A stretch of 64,000 bases of DNA, from assembly GCF_018982965.1 (NCBI RefSeq), contig NZ_JACBYP010000022.1, forward strand, positions 1-64,000, given 5' to 3'. The stretch comes from Streptomyces mayonensis (GTDB lineage: Bacteria > Actinomycetota > Actinomycetes > Streptomycetales > Streptomycetaceae). Both the position numbers and the translations under genes were made by a program. The notes below the pieces were generated by a model. That model saw only the letters and a list, made by a program, of their open reading frames with translations. It was not told the origin of the DNA and ran no database searches. Positions 31,992 to 41,131 of this stretch are shown here, piece by piece (position 1 is the stretch's first letter; every line of letters starts with the position of its first letter).

Positions 31992-33329
31992 GTGGCAATC
32001 ACCACCGGCACCACCGGCACGAAGCGGCGCAACGCCGTGCTGGGCCTGTACGACAGCCCGCTGCACAGGGACTGGGCGTTCTGGATGACGTCCGGCTGGG
32101 GTGTCCTCACCGGCCTGGCCATCGGCACGAGCGACGAGCCGAGGACGATGCCCGCGTGGCTCGACACATCACTCGCCGCCCTGACGTTCGCCGGCCTCTT
32201 CGGGGTGCTTCCGAGCTGGATCCGGCTGCTGTTCCGACGATGGCGGGCGCGCAGACGCCGCCGCGCACGGCAGGCCTCGGTCGGGACTCACGCCGGTGCG
32301 GCCTCCAGCGCCCCCAGGCCGCCCGAGCAGCCCTTCCTGCCGCCGCCCCGGTCCCCGGGCCCGGGTCAGGCACCGCCGGCGGACGGCTCGGGCGGAACCC
32401 GGGCGAGGGGCGCGACTGCGGGCGGCGCCGAGGACACGACGCTCTCCGTCTCCACGGTCCTGGCCCGCGCCCGGAGCACCATGCCTCACCCCGTGGCCCG
32501 CGCCGTCCGCACGCTGCAGCAGGCGCATTCCAGCAAGGGGCAGTACGAGGCGGTCCTCGACGCGGCCGAAACCCTGGCGATCTGCGTCAGTGTCACATCG
32601 GCCGCACTGCTGCGGAAGTACGGTGAGAGCTCAGCGCCGGGGGCCGGGGCGGCCCTGCACCATGTGTCGCTGCTCCGCGGTGCCCTGCTCGGCAGGGACG
32701 CCACCTTCGGCACCTGGACCAACTGGCTGCAGGAGGTCAGCCACCTTGCGAACAGCCACCCCACGACGCTGCCGACCGAGCTGGGGCCGCTGAGCGGCGA
32801 CTCGCACGGTCCTCTTCTGGTCGAACACCTCAACGCCCTGCGCGCGGAGCGGAATCGGGCGGCGCACGGGGACAGACCTCAGAGCACGGGCGAGTCCGCG
32901 CTGCGGGTCCGCGAGATGAGGCCTCACCTCGAGCAGGCGCTGGTGAAGGCGGGATTCCTCACCCGGACACCCTGGCTGCTCACCGTCACGTCCTCGTACC
33001 GGCCGGCGACACGCACCTTCGACGTGGAAGCACGTGACGCGACGGGCGACCACCCCGACTTCGAACGCCGGAAGTTCAACTGGGCCGAACCCGTGGCCAC
33101 CAACGTGTTCCACGTGCTGGACGCGGGCGTCCCGGTCATGCTGACGCCCTTCGTGGCCAGCCGGTTCTGTCCGCAGTGCGGGCAGGACGAGGTCTGTTAC
33201 GCCGTGTGGGCCGACAAGGCCGACGGGCCGGCGAAACTCAAGAGCTTCGCACGGGGCCACACCCTCCACGCAGCCGACCTCGGCGACGAGATCCGCTCGC
33301 TTCCCGCCTCCGGACGGGGAACCGGGTGA
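31992..33329 (+). CDS. Two-helix membrane protein with HEPN-like motif and Cys knuckle
   Basis: I do not recognise this 445-residue protein. Residues about 28-45 and 57-80 are hydrophobic and probably span the membrane, followed by an Arg-rich loop and a Pro/Gly-rich linker to about residue 150. A helical domain then ends in ALRAERNRAAHGD, where R287-N-R-A-A-H292 matches the Rx4H signature of HEPN ribonuclease-type domains. The C-terminus has CPQC-x5-C (393-402), a partial zinc knuckle. The start is GTG at 31992 with GACGGGAAAA upstream, a weak site. It stands alone after the inositol genes. A HEPN RNase role is a guess from one motif and the helical context. Confidence 0.6.
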   Translation: MAITTGTTGTKRRNAVLGLYDSPLHRDWAFWMTSGWGVLTGLAIGTSDEPRTMPAWLDTSLAALTFAGLFGVLPSWIRLLFRRWRARRRRRARQASVGTHAGAASSAPRPPEQPFLPPPRSPGPGQAPPADGSGGTRARGATAGGAEDTTLSVSTVLARARSTMPHPVARAVRTLQQAHSSKGQYEAVLDAAETLAICVSVTSAALLRKYGESSAPGAGAALHHVSLLRGALLGRDATFGTWTNWLQEVSHLANSHPTTLPTELGPLSGDSHGPLLVEHLNALRAERNRAAHGDRPQSTGESALRVREMRPHLEQALVKAGFLTRTPWLLTVTSSYRPATRTFDVEARDATGDHPDFERRKFNWAEPVATNVFHVLDAGVPVMLTPFVASRFCPQCGQDEVCYAVWADKADGPAKLKSFARGHTLHAADLGDEIRSLPASGRGTG

Positions 33330-33660
33330 AACACCGGCAGCCGGAACTGGAGGTTCCGGCGCCCCCGGGGTGCGGACCCCGGCGGTGCGGGACGTGGCGC
33401 CCGGTGTGACGGCGGACGGGCCGGTACCGGAACTCGCCGGGGAGGTCCACGCGTTGCGCCGCGGGCCGGGGCCCGGGAAGGGCACCGTCCCGTCCACCAC
33501 CATGCGGCGACCCGGTGAGCCGTCGGTCGCCCGTCGGCGCTGCCTCCGCACCCGCGCCCCTCGGGCCGCGACACCGCCCGGAGGCGCCGGGCCCGGGGCC
33601 CGCTTATGGTGATCGGGTGGCGCCGACCACGGGTCCGCGACGGGCGCCCGGGAGGCATCG
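33330..33660 (+). terminator. Spacer with terminator hairpin 33340-33360
   Basis: GCCGGAAC-TGGAG-GTTCCGGC (33340-33360) is a perfect 8-bp stem just past the HEPN-like gene. The rest of this 331-bp gap, including a GGGCCCGGGGCCC palindrome near 33590, shows no gene and no clear promoter. Confidence 0.6.
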
Positions 33661-35289
33661 ATGCAGGTCAAGCTGGAGACGTGGCCTTCGGTCCGGCGCT
33701 GCGCGGTCACCGGGGTGCTCGGCCTGACCCTGCTGGGCACGGGGCTGCCCGGCGCCGGACCGTCCCCCGCCGGCGCGAGCGAGACCGACCCCGGCCGCCT
33801 CAGCCGGTTCTACGACCAGAAGGTCGCATGGTCGACCTGCGAGGGCCGGGAGATGCCGGAGGACCTCCAGTGCGGCAAGGTCACCGTCCCCCTCGACTAC
33901 GCGCACCCCGGGGGCAGGACCCTGGACGTCGCCCTGGCCCGCTACCGCGCGACGGGCGACTCGCAGGGCTCGGTGCTGCTGAACTTCGGCGGTCCCGGCG
34001 GCTCGGGCATCAACGAACTGGCGGCCGGCGGCAAGGAGTTCATGCATCTCACCAACGGCTACGACGTGGTGACCTTCGATCCCCGCGGCGTGGGCCGGTC
34101 CTCCCCGGTGACCTGCGGCCCGGCCAGCCTGAAGATCATGGAGGCGACCGACTCGGACGAGGGGATCGCCGACCCGGCGGACGTGCTGAAGCGGCTGCGG
34201 GACGCGGCCGCCGAGTGCGCGAAGTACTCCGGACCGGTGCTGCCGCACATAGGCACGGTGGACGCCGCACGCGACATGGAGGTGATGCGCCGGGCCCTCG
34301 GCGAGGACCGGCTCGACTACCTCGGCTTCTCCTACGGGACCCGGCTGGGCGCGGTGTACGCCGCCCAGTTCCCGGACAGCGTCGGCCGGATGGTGCTGGA
34401 CGGTGTGGACACGCTGACCGAGTCGCTCACCGAGCAGGGACTGGCCGGCGCCCGCGGGCAGCAGACGGCGCTGGAGAACTTCCTCGACTGGTGTGCGCGG
34501 GACGTGGCCTGCCCGTTCGGCCGGGACACCAGGGACGCCCGGGACCAGGTGGTGCGGCTCGTCGCCTCGCTGGACTCCGAGCCGGTGCCGTCGGCGTTCG
34601 GGGAGCCCTTCACCGGCCAGGACCTGGTCGGTGCCGTCGGTCAGGCGCTCTACAGCCGGGAGCTGTGGCCCTCGCTGGAGCACGCGCTGGCCCAGCTGGT
34701 CGAGAACGGGGACCCGAGCGCTCTGCAGGGCTTCTCCCTGGGCGGTGTGACCTTCCCCGTGCGTGAGCGGTTGCGCGCGGCCGACCGGGGGGACGGGGGC
34801 GCGGGCCTCACGGCAGAGGAGGACGTCCCGATGGACAACCTCCCGGCCGCCCTGATGGCTGTCAACTGCGCCGACGACCCGGACCGTCCCGGCGCGAAGG
34901 AGATCACCGGGTCCCTGGAGCGGCTGCGCGCCCGCTACCGGGAGGCGTCGCCGGTCTTCGGGCGCTACCGGCTCACCCAGGTCCTCATGTGCTACGGGCG
35001 CCCCAGGGGAACGGACTACATCCGTGACGAGGTGAAGAACCTCGACACCGCGAAGATGCTGCTCGTCGGCACCCGGGGCGACCCCGCGACGCCGTACCGC
35101 TGGACCACGGAGACGGCGAAGCGGCTCGGTTCCCCGGCCGTGGTCCTCGACAACCGCGGCGAGGGCCACACCGGTTACGCCTCCTCCGGCTGCGTGCACC
35201 GCAAGGTCGACGACTTCCTGCTCTACGGGTCCCTGCCGCCCGACGGCAGTTCGTGCGGGCCCGACGACTCCGGGAGCGAGTCCGGCTGA
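33661..35289 (+). CDS. Secreted tripeptidyl aminopeptidase, alpha/beta hydrolase
   Basis: A 542-residue exported serine peptidase of the Streptomyces Tap/SlpD/SlpE group. A Sec signal with Arg residues and a hydrophobic stretch ends near residue 40 (PAGAS). LNFGGPGGSG near 108-116 is the oxyanion region, GFSYGTRLG holds nucleophile Ser224, the Asp lies in GTRGDPATP and the His in NRGEGHTGYASSGC. It releases N-terminal tripeptides outside the cell. The ATG at 33661 has GGGAGGCATCG upstream. The 3' end carries part of a 22-bp direct repeat that continues past the stop. Confidence 0.93.
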   Translation: MQVKLETWPSVRRCAVTGVLGLTLLGTGLPGAGPSPAGASETDPGRLSRFYDQKVAWSTCEGREMPEDLQCGKVTVPLDYAHPGGRTLDVALARYRATGDSQGSVLLNFGGPGGSGINELAAGGKEFMHLTNGYDVVTFDPRGVGRSSPVTCGPASLKIMEATDSDEGIADPADVLKRLRDAAAECAKYSGPVLPHIGTVDAARDMEVMRRALGEDRLDYLGFSYGTRLGAVYAAQFPDSVGRMVLDGVDTLTESLTEQGLAGARGQQTALENFLDWCARDVACPFGRDTRDARDQVVRLVASLDSEPVPSAFGEPFTGQDLVGAVGQALYSRELWPSLEHALAQLVENGDPSALQGFSLGGVTFPVRERLRAADRGDGGAGLTAEEDVPMDNLPAALMAVNCADDPDRPGAKEITGSLERLRARYREASPVFGRYRLTQVLMCYGRPRGTDYIRDEVKNLDTAKMLLVGTRGDPATPYRWTTETAKRLGSPAVVLDNRGEGHTGYASSGCVHRKVDDFLLYGSLPPDGSSCGPDDSGSESG

Positions 35290-35332
35290 GCGGGCACGAA
35301 CCGGCCCGGGCGGGAGCGAGTCCGACTGAGCG
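35271..35332. repeat. 22-bp direct repeat across the peptidase stop codon
   Basis: Bases 35271-35292 and 35311-35332 match at 21 of 22 positions with a 40-bp period. The first copy encodes the last residues (GSESG) and stop of the peptidase; the second is in the spacer. This looks like a local duplication of the gene end. Confidence 0.8.
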
Positions 35333-35380
35333 CGAAACGCCCCGAATGCCCCGTACGCCCTTCCGGCCTATCGTGTCGGC

Positions 35381-36475
35381 ATGGAGCACGATCTGAGTCC
35401 CGCCGCCCTCGCCGGACTGCGGCGCCCCCGCCCCTACCCGGCCGTGTCCGTACTGGCGCCCACGCACCGCCGCGAACCGGAGGGCGCCCAGGACCGGATC
35501 CGGCTGCGCACCATGGTCGCCGAGGCCAAGAAGCGCCTGGAGGAGGACCCGGCGGTCGGCCGGGAGCGGCGCGCGGAGGTGTCCCGGGAACTCGACCGGG
35601 CCCTCACCGAGGTGGATCCGGCGCATACCGAGGACGGTCTGGCGATCTTCGCCGCTCCCGGTGAGCACCAGGTCTGGACCCTCTCGCGTGCCGTCCCGGA
35701 ACGAGTGGTCCTCTCGGACACCTTCCTCACCCGCGGCCTCGTCGCCGCGCAGGCCGCCGAGCGGCCGTTCTGGGTGCTGTCGGTGGCCGCCGACCGCGCC
35801 AGGCTGTGGAGCGGCGGCGCCGGCCGGGTCGTCGAGGAGCACGCCGGCGGCTTCCCGATGGACCGGCCGGCGGAGGACTTCGACCCGGAGCGGCAGGAAC
35901 GGATCGGTGACGCGCCGAGCACCTTCCGGGACGAGGGCACCCGCAGGTTCCTGCGCGACGCCGGCGCCGCGATGGGCGGGGTCCTGCGCGCCCGGCCGCG
36001 CCCGCTGTACGTCACCGGCCCCGAGCCCGCGCTGTCCCTGTTCGAAGAGGCGGGCACCCTGGCGCGGGACGCGGTGCCGGTCCCGCACGGCGGCCTGGCG
36101 CACGGCACCGCCGAGGACGTCCGGCGGGCGATGCGGCCGGTGCTCGACGCCGAGGCGCGCAGGTCCGTCGAGGCGGTGGCGAGGGAACTCGACGCGGCCC
36201 GCGGGCGCAAGGACTTCGCGGCCGGCGTCGACGAGCTGTGGGAGAGCGCCCGTACGGGCCGTGTCCGGTTGCTGGCCGTGGAGGAGAACTTCCGGGTGAC
36301 GATGCGCGACGACGGCGAGCACCTGATCCCGGCGGACGACGGCGACCTCGACGCCCGGGAGGACGTCGTGGACGAGATCGTCGAGCAGTGTCTGGAGACC
36401 GGCGCCGAGGTCCGCTTCGTCCCGGACGGCGCCCTCGGGGACGCGGACGGCATCGCGGGAGTGCTGCGCTACTGA
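35381..36475 (+). CDS. baeRF-type (archaeo-eukaryotic release-factor-like) protein
   Basis: A 364-residue protein resembling bacterial relatives of archaeal/eukaryotic release factor 1 (baeRF). YPAVSVLAPTHRREPEGAQDRIRLRTMVAEAKKRL opens it, GLAIFAAPGEHQVWTL and PFWVLSVAADRARLW follow, and the C-terminal part has RVRLLAVEENFRV and a domain ending DEIVEQCLETGAEVRFVPDGAL, as in eRF1 domain 3/Pelota-like folds. No GGQ peptide-release motif is visible. The function is unknown; ribosome-associated quality-control roles have been suggested for the group. The family number is uncertain. It is transcribed alone, about 90 bp after the peptidase. Confidence 0.75.
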   Translation: MEHDLSPAALAGLRRPRPYPAVSVLAPTHRREPEGAQDRIRLRTMVAEAKKRLEEDPAVGRERRAEVSRELDRALTEVDPAHTEDGLAIFAAPGEHQVWTLSRAVPERVVLSDTFLTRGLVAAQAAERPFWVLSVAADRARLWSGGAGRVVEEHAGGFPMDRPAEDFDPERQERIGDAPSTFRDEGTRRFLRDAGAAMGGVLRARPRPLYVTGPEPALSLFEEAGTLARDAVPVPHGGLAHGTAEDVRRAMRPVLDAEARRSVEAVARELDAARGRKDFAAGVDELWESARTGRVRLLAVEENFRVTMRDDGEHLIPADDGDLDAREDVVDEIVEQCLETGAEVRFVPDGALGDADGIAGVLRY

Positions 36476-36513
36476 CGGCCCGGGCCCGCCCGCCGCGAGG
36501 CCCCGCCCCGCTA

Positions 36514-36563
36514 TTGACGACCACGCTCGACGACCGCGTTCTACGACCACGCTTGACGACCAT
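36514..36563. repeat. Short tandem GACGACCACGCT-like repeats
   Basis: Four imperfect copies of a 12-14-bp (T/C)(G/T)ACGACCAC unit lie between the baeRF gene and the next Gfo/Idh gene. No coding potential was seen. Confidence 0.65.
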
Positions 36564-36625
36564 GAAACCCTGATCGCCGGACAGGCACCCGCCGTCGGCG
36601 GGTGCGCGGCGGGTGGGGAAGGAGC

Positions 36626-37651
36626 ATGCGGAACGTGAGCGGACTTCTGGGTGTGGCGGTCCTGGGCGCGGGACACATGGGCGCCGACCACGTACGACGC
36701 CTCGACCGGGTGGTGAGCGGCGCCAGGGTCGCCGCGGTCGCGGATCCCGACCCCGAGCGCGCCAAGGAGGCCGTGGGCGGGATCGACGGGGTCACCGTGC
36801 ACACGGAGACCGAGGCCGCCCTGGACGCCCCGGGCGTCGACGCCGTCCTGATCGCCTCGCCCGGCGAGGCGCACGAACAGGCCCTGCTCGCGGCCTTCGC
36901 CCGGGGACTGCCGGTGCTGTGCGAGAAGCCGATGGTGCCGGACGCCGCGGGTGCGCTGCGCGTGGTGGAGGCGGAGGCGCGGCTGGGCCGGCGGCTGGCG
37001 CAGATCGGTTTCATGCGGCGGTACGACGCCGAGTACCGGCGGCTGAAGGACCTGCTGGACGGCGGTCGGCTGGGCCGGCCCCTGATGCTGCACTGCGTGC
37101 ACCGCAACGTCTCCTCCCCGCCGCATTTCACCTCCGCGATGCTGGTCACCAGCTCCGTCTCGCACGAGATCGACGCGGCGCGCTGGCTGCTCGGCCAGGA
37201 ACTGACCGCGGTGACCGTGCTGCGGCCGCGGCCGTCGGCGGCTGCCCCCGAGGGGCTGCTCGATCCGCAGCTCGTGCTCTTCGAGTCCGAGGGCGGCGCC
37301 GTGGTGGACGTGGAGATCTTCGTCAACTGCGGCTTCGGCTACGAAGTGCGCTGCGAGGCCGTCTGCGAGGCGGGCAGCGCCCGGATCGGCCAGGCGCACA
37401 CCATGGTGGTGACGGCGGCGGGCGACGCCCGGGAGGAGGTGCCGCAGGACTACCTGGTGCGGTTCGCCGACGCGTACGACCGCGAGGTGCAGACCTGGGT
37501 CGACGCCACCCGCCGGGGGCGGGTCACCGGTCCGGGCACCTGGGACGGGTACGCGGCCGCCGCGGTGGCCGAGGCCGGGGTGCGGGCACTGGAGACGGGC
37601 GCACGCACTCCCGTCGAGCTGGCGCCCCGCCCGTCCCGCCGCGAGCCCTGA
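36626..37651 (+). CDS. Gfo/Idh/MocA-family oxidoreductase
   Basis: A 341-residue dehydrogenase: [19 protein letters not shown] is the NAD-binding start, [13 protein letters not shown] the catalytic Lys segment near residue 100, [18 protein letters not shown] and [15 protein letters not shown] the substrate region. It resembles inositol and sugar dehydrogenases but is outside the iol operon, flanked by unrelated genes. The start is placed at ATG 36626; a GTG three codons on is equally well spaced from the GGAAGGAG sequence. The substrate is unknown. Confidence 0.85.
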   Translation: MRNVSGLLGVAVLGAGHMGADHVRRLDRVVSGARVAAVADPDPERAKEAVGGIDGVTVHTETEAALDAPGVDAVLIASPGEAHEQALLAAFARGLPVLCEKPMVPDAAGALRVVEAEARLGRRLAQIGFMRRYDAEYRRLKDLLDGGRLGRPLMLHCVHRNVSSPPHFTSAMLVTSSVSHEIDAARWLLGQELTAVTVLRPRPSAAAPEGLLDPQLVLFESEGGAVVDVEIFVNCGFGYEVRCEAVCEAGSARIGQAHTMVVTAAGDAREEVPQDYLVRFADAYDREVQTWVDATRRGRVTGPGTWDGYAAAAVAEAGVRALETGARTPVELAPRPSRREP

Positions 37652-37736
37652 GCCGGGGGAACGCGGACCCTGAGGGAACACGGGTCCACCGAACGCCGGG
37701 GCGACGACGGCAGGGAGCACCCTCCTCCATCAACTC

Positions 37737-37753
37737 TCGTAGGGTTCCTACGA
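37737..37753. promoter_or_regulatory. Palindrome TCGTAGG-GTT-CCTACGA
   Basis: A perfect 7-bp inverted repeat with a 3-bp centre lies in the 297-bp gap before the PAS/phosphatase gene, about 200 bp upstream of its start. It could be an operator. Nothing else stands out in 37652-37948. Confidence 0.4.
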
Positions 37754-37948
37754 CTTGCCGGTCCGGACACGTACGCCGACCGCGTACAGGAGTCACTCCG
37801 GGGAGACGCTGGCATATGCCGCGAGCACCACCGTATCGTGTCTTGCCAAATCCCTTACGGGGCGTGGCGGGCTGTGCAACAGTCGTAACGGTCCTTCCGC
37901 CGGCCCCGGCTCCTTCTCGGTCGTACCCTCTGCACATCGGAGTGCGTC

Positions 37949-39283
37949 ATGTCGTCCCCTCTCTCCGCGGACCACCCCGCCGCACAGCCGCCGGGACGCG
38001 GCTCCGTCGAGTCCCTCATATCGCAGACGCGGCGGCTGCGGGGCGACGTGGACGCGGTGCGCCGGGACAGCCAGGGCGCCGGGACCGATGCACAGGGGCG
38101 CTGGCAGCGCGCGCTGTACGACCTGGCACTGCACCAACTCACCGACCTCGACGCCCACTTGGCACAGCTGAGGGACGGCCCGGCCCCGTCACCGCGCCCG
38201 GGTTCGCTGCTCAGCCGGGTCGGCAGCGCCGAGTGGAACCTGCTGACGGACGAGGCCGACTGGTCCGCCGAGCTCTTCGCGATCCTCGGCCGCGACCGGG
38301 GGTCCGTCCCCCTCAGCCTCGACGAACTCCCGTCCCTGGTGCTGGCCGAGGACCGCCCGATGCTGACCGCGATGGTCACGGACTGTCTCGTGGACGGCCG
38401 CCCCATCGACGGGGAGTTCCGCGTCGTCCACCCCGGGGGCACGGTACGCACCGTGCACATGATGGGCGAGCCCGTCCTCGACACCGACGGCAGCACCGCT
38501 TCGATGTGGGCGGTCCTGCGGGACGTCAGCGAACTGCGGCGCTGCCGGCGGGCGGTGAGCGAGTCCCGTGACTCCCTGCACCGCCCGCCACCGCAGACGG
38601 ACCTCGGGGCACGGGACCCGGACACCACGGGAGAAGCCGCACCACCCCCCTGGCACGGCCTCCTGCGGTTTCCGCACGAGGGACGGCCCGGCCTCGACCT
38701 GGCCGCCGCCTACCTGCCTGCCGCCGCGTCCCCCGCCCACGCCCGCCGGCACGGCGCCTGGTACGACGCCTGCCCGCTGGCCGACGGCGAGGAGACCCTG
38801 CTCGCCACGGGCCGTCTCCCCGGATCCGGTGCGGCCGGAGGGCCCGCGGTGCTGATCGGCGCCTTGCGCGGCCTGGCCGCAGCGGGCAGCCGGCCCGGGC
38901 AGTTCCCGGGCCGGATCACCGGATTCCTCGAGCACACCGCCCTGGACCCGGTGTGCGACGCCGTGTACTGCGGTTACCGGCCCGGCACCCGCGCCCTGAG
39001 CTGGGCCCGCACCGGAGACCCGGTCCCGCCCCTGCTGTTCCGCGGCGGGACCGGGCACAGGCTGTCCGGGCACGACGAGGCAACCCTGGAGCCCGGCGAC
39101 CTGCTGCTCCTGCACACCGGCGCACCGGCACCGCCAGCTGTGGCGCACCTCCTCTCCCTGGCCCTCCGCCTGTCCCGGGCGGGCTCGGCGCAGGACGGCG
39201 CGCGGATCGTGGCCCGGGAACTCGCCGACTCCGCCACGGAACGGACGGATGCCTGCGTGCTGCTGGCCCGGGTGACCTCCTGA
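37949..39283 (+). CDS. PAS protein with degenerate SpoIIE-type phosphatase domain
   Basis: A 444-residue protein. Residues about 20-80 are helical; a PAS fold follows (AEWNLLTDEADWSAELFAILGRD to TASMWAVLRDVSEL, about 90-195). The C-terminal 210 residues align with SpoIIE/PP2C phosphatases: HGAWYDACPLADG stands for GGDWYD, RLPGSGAAG for the metal-binding GDxxGHG, and LLLLHTGAP for LLLYTDGL. All three metal-binding Asp positions are replaced, so catalysis is unlikely; a regulatory pseudo-phosphatase is the better call. The ATG at 37949 is used; its ribosome site is poor. It converges on the NsdA-like gene with 25 bp between. Confidence 0.75.
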   Translation: MSSPLSADHPAAQPPGRGSVESLISQTRRLRGDVDAVRRDSQGAGTDAQGRWQRALYDLALHQLTDLDAHLAQLRDGPAPSPRPGSLLSRVGSAEWNLLTDEADWSAELFAILGRDRGSVPLSLDELPSLVLAEDRPMLTAMVTDCLVDGRPIDGEFRVVHPGGTVRTVHMMGEPVLDTDGSTASMWAVLRDVSELRRCRRAVSESRDSLHRPPPQTDLGARDPDTTGEAAPPPWHGLLRFPHEGRPGLDLAAAYLPAAASPAHARRHGAWYDACPLADGEETLLATGRLPGSGAAGGPAVLIGALRGLAAAGSRPGQFPGRITGFLEHTALDPVCDAVYCGYRPGTRALSWARTGDPVPPLLFRGGTGHRLSGHDEATLEPGDLLLLHTGAPAPPAVAHLLSLALRLSRAGSAQDGARIVARELADSATERTDACVLLARVTS

Positions 39284-39308
39284 GCGGCGACGCGATCCGC
39301 GCCGTGCC

Positions 39309-40841
39309 CTACACCGGCGCCGCTCCGCCCCTCCCCCCGCCCTTGGACGGCTTCCCCATGGCCCCCTTGGTTCCCTTCATTCCCTTGGGCAGCGCCAGTT
39401 CGATCTCCTCGCGCAGCTCCTGGATCCTCGGGTAGCCGGCGTACTGGGCGGTGAGCCGGTACATCTGGCGCAGCCGGTCCCAGGTCCGCTGGGAGGAGTT
39501 GGACCCCATCGACACCAGGGCCAGGCGGGCGTACCGGTCCGCCTGTTCGGGGTCGTCGGCGATGAAGCAGGCGGAGGCCATCGACAGGTAGTCGAAGATC
39601 TTCGACCGCTGCCGGCCGTCGATCCTGAGGGCCAGGGCCTTGTCCGCGTAGTGCTGGGCGTGCGCGGCGGCCCCCGGTTCGAACTCGGCGAGCGTCCGGT
39701 AGGCCAGGGCCTGCATGCCGTACAGGTCCTCCTCCTTGAACGTCTGCATCCAGTCCGGGGGCGGTGCGTCCGCCTTGTCGGAGACGAAGAGGTCCTCGGC
39801 CTGTCCCAGCGTGCGGCGCATCGCCTGGCCCTTGCCCATGGAGGCCTCGGCCCAGGCCTCGACGGTGTACAGCATGGCCCTGGTGCGCGGCAGTACCTGC
39901 TCGCCCGAGCCGGACTGGGCGAGTTTCATGAGGTCCAGCGCCTCGTCGGGCCGGCCCAGGTGGACCATCTGGCGGGCGGCGCGGGAGAGCGCCTCCCCCG
40001 CCCGGGGCCGGTCGCCGCCCTCGCGTGCGGCGTGCGCGGCGATGACGAAGTACTTCTGGGCCGTGGGCTCCAGGCCGACGTCGTGCGACATCCAGCCCGC
40101 GAGGACGGCGAGGTTGGCTGCGACGCCCCACAGGCGCCGCTGGAGATGGGGTGGGTGGTGGTAGGCGAGCATGCCGCCCACCTCGTTGAGCTGGCCCACG
40201 ACCGCCTTGCGCTGGAGCCCGCCGCCACGGGCGGCGTCCCAGGCGCGGAACACCTCGACCGAGCGCTCCAGTTCCTCCACTTCCTGCGACCCGATGGGGG
40301 CGGCCTCGTAGCGGTCGAACCCGGCGGGGTCGGCGTGCAGGGGGTGGTGGAGGTCGGGGGCGTCGGCCGCGAGGGCCGGGTCGGTGTGCAGCCAGTCGTA
40401 CATGGCACTGCTGAGTGCGGAGCCCGCGGCGAGCGCGGCGCCCGCGCCCACCAAGCCGCGTCGGTTGAGCATGAGGTCCATTCCCGTGAATTCGGTGAGG
40501 ACCGCCGCAGTCCGCTCGGGCGCCCACGGCACTCCGTCGGGATGCTCCTCGCTCCCGCCGTGTGGCCGCTTCCCCGCACGCCCGTGCCGGACCAGACCGA
40601 GGTCCTCGATGGTCACGACACGGCCGAGACGCTCGGTGAACAGGGCTGCCAGCACCCGCGGCACGGGGTCGCGCGGGATCTCTCCCATGTCGATCCACCG
40701 CCGCACCCGCGAGGTGTCGGTCGCCAGCTGGGGGTGGCCCATGGCCGCCGCCTGCCGGTTGACCAGCCTCGCGAGTTCGCCCTTGGACCAGCCGGCCAGG
40801 CCGAACAGGTCCGACAGACGGGTGTTGGGTTCTCCGCTCAC
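39309..40841 (-). CDS. NsdA-family transcriptional regulator with TPR-like repeats
   Basis: A 510-residue paralogue of Streptomyces NsdA. The N-terminal DNA-binding region LAGWSKGELARLVNRQA and TDTSRVRRWIDMGEIPRDPVPRVLAALF, then LNRRGLVGAGAALAAG, FRAWDAARGGGLQRKAVVGQLNEVGGML, LAGWMSHDVGLEPTAQKYFVIAAHAA and RQMVHLGRPDEALDLMKLAQ follow NsdA closely; the latter part is TPR-like. NsdA represses sporulation and antibiotic production. A Lys/Gly-rich tail (KGMKGTKGAMGKPSKGGG) is unusual. The GTG at 40841 has GGGGG upstream and begins just before the conserved region. Confidence 0.88.
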   Translation of the reverse strand: MSGEPNTRLSDLFGLAGWSKGELARLVNRQAAAMGHPQLATDTSRVRRWIDMGEIPRDPVPRVLAALFTERLGRVVTIEDLGLVRHGRAGKRPHGGSEEHPDGVPWAPERTAAVLTEFTGMDLMLNRRGLVGAGAALAAGSALSSAMYDWLHTDPALAADAPDLHHPLHADPAGFDRYEAAPIGSQEVEELERSVEVFRAWDAARGGGLQRKAVVGQLNEVGGMLAYHHPPHLQRRLWGVAANLAVLAGWMSHDVGLEPTAQKYFVIAAHAAREGGDRPRAGEALSRAARQMVHLGRPDEALDLMKLAQSGSGEQVLPRTRAMLYTVEAWAEASMGKGQAMRRTLGQAEDLFVSDKADAPPPDWMQTFKEEDLYGMQALAYRTLAEFEPGAAAHAQHYADKALALRIDGRQRSKIFDYLSMASACFIADDPEQADRYARLALVSMGSNSSQRTWDRLRQMYRLTAQYAGYPRIQELREEIELALPKGMKGTKGAMGKPSKGGGRGGAAPV

Positions 40842-41131
40842 GTCAAGCCCCCAGGTTCTCGGCTGAGTTGACAGTAGCCCCGTGCGGGTTGCCGGGCGAC
40901 TATTCGCCACCGTTCGCCAGGGTGCGCCACATGGTGTGCCACGGGCGGGCGGGTGTCAGGTAGGAATGCGCCACCCCGACCCGGTCGCCGCGGGGGTACT
41001 CCCCAGGGTGTCTTCCGACGGCCGGTCGGGAGGCGCCACGGCTCGGAAGGCGGCCCTCTCCGTACTACGGACGGCAGGGCGCCGGTCTTCACGGCAGGCA
41101 CAGCAGGCACACGAAGGGATCTGTCTCGCCC

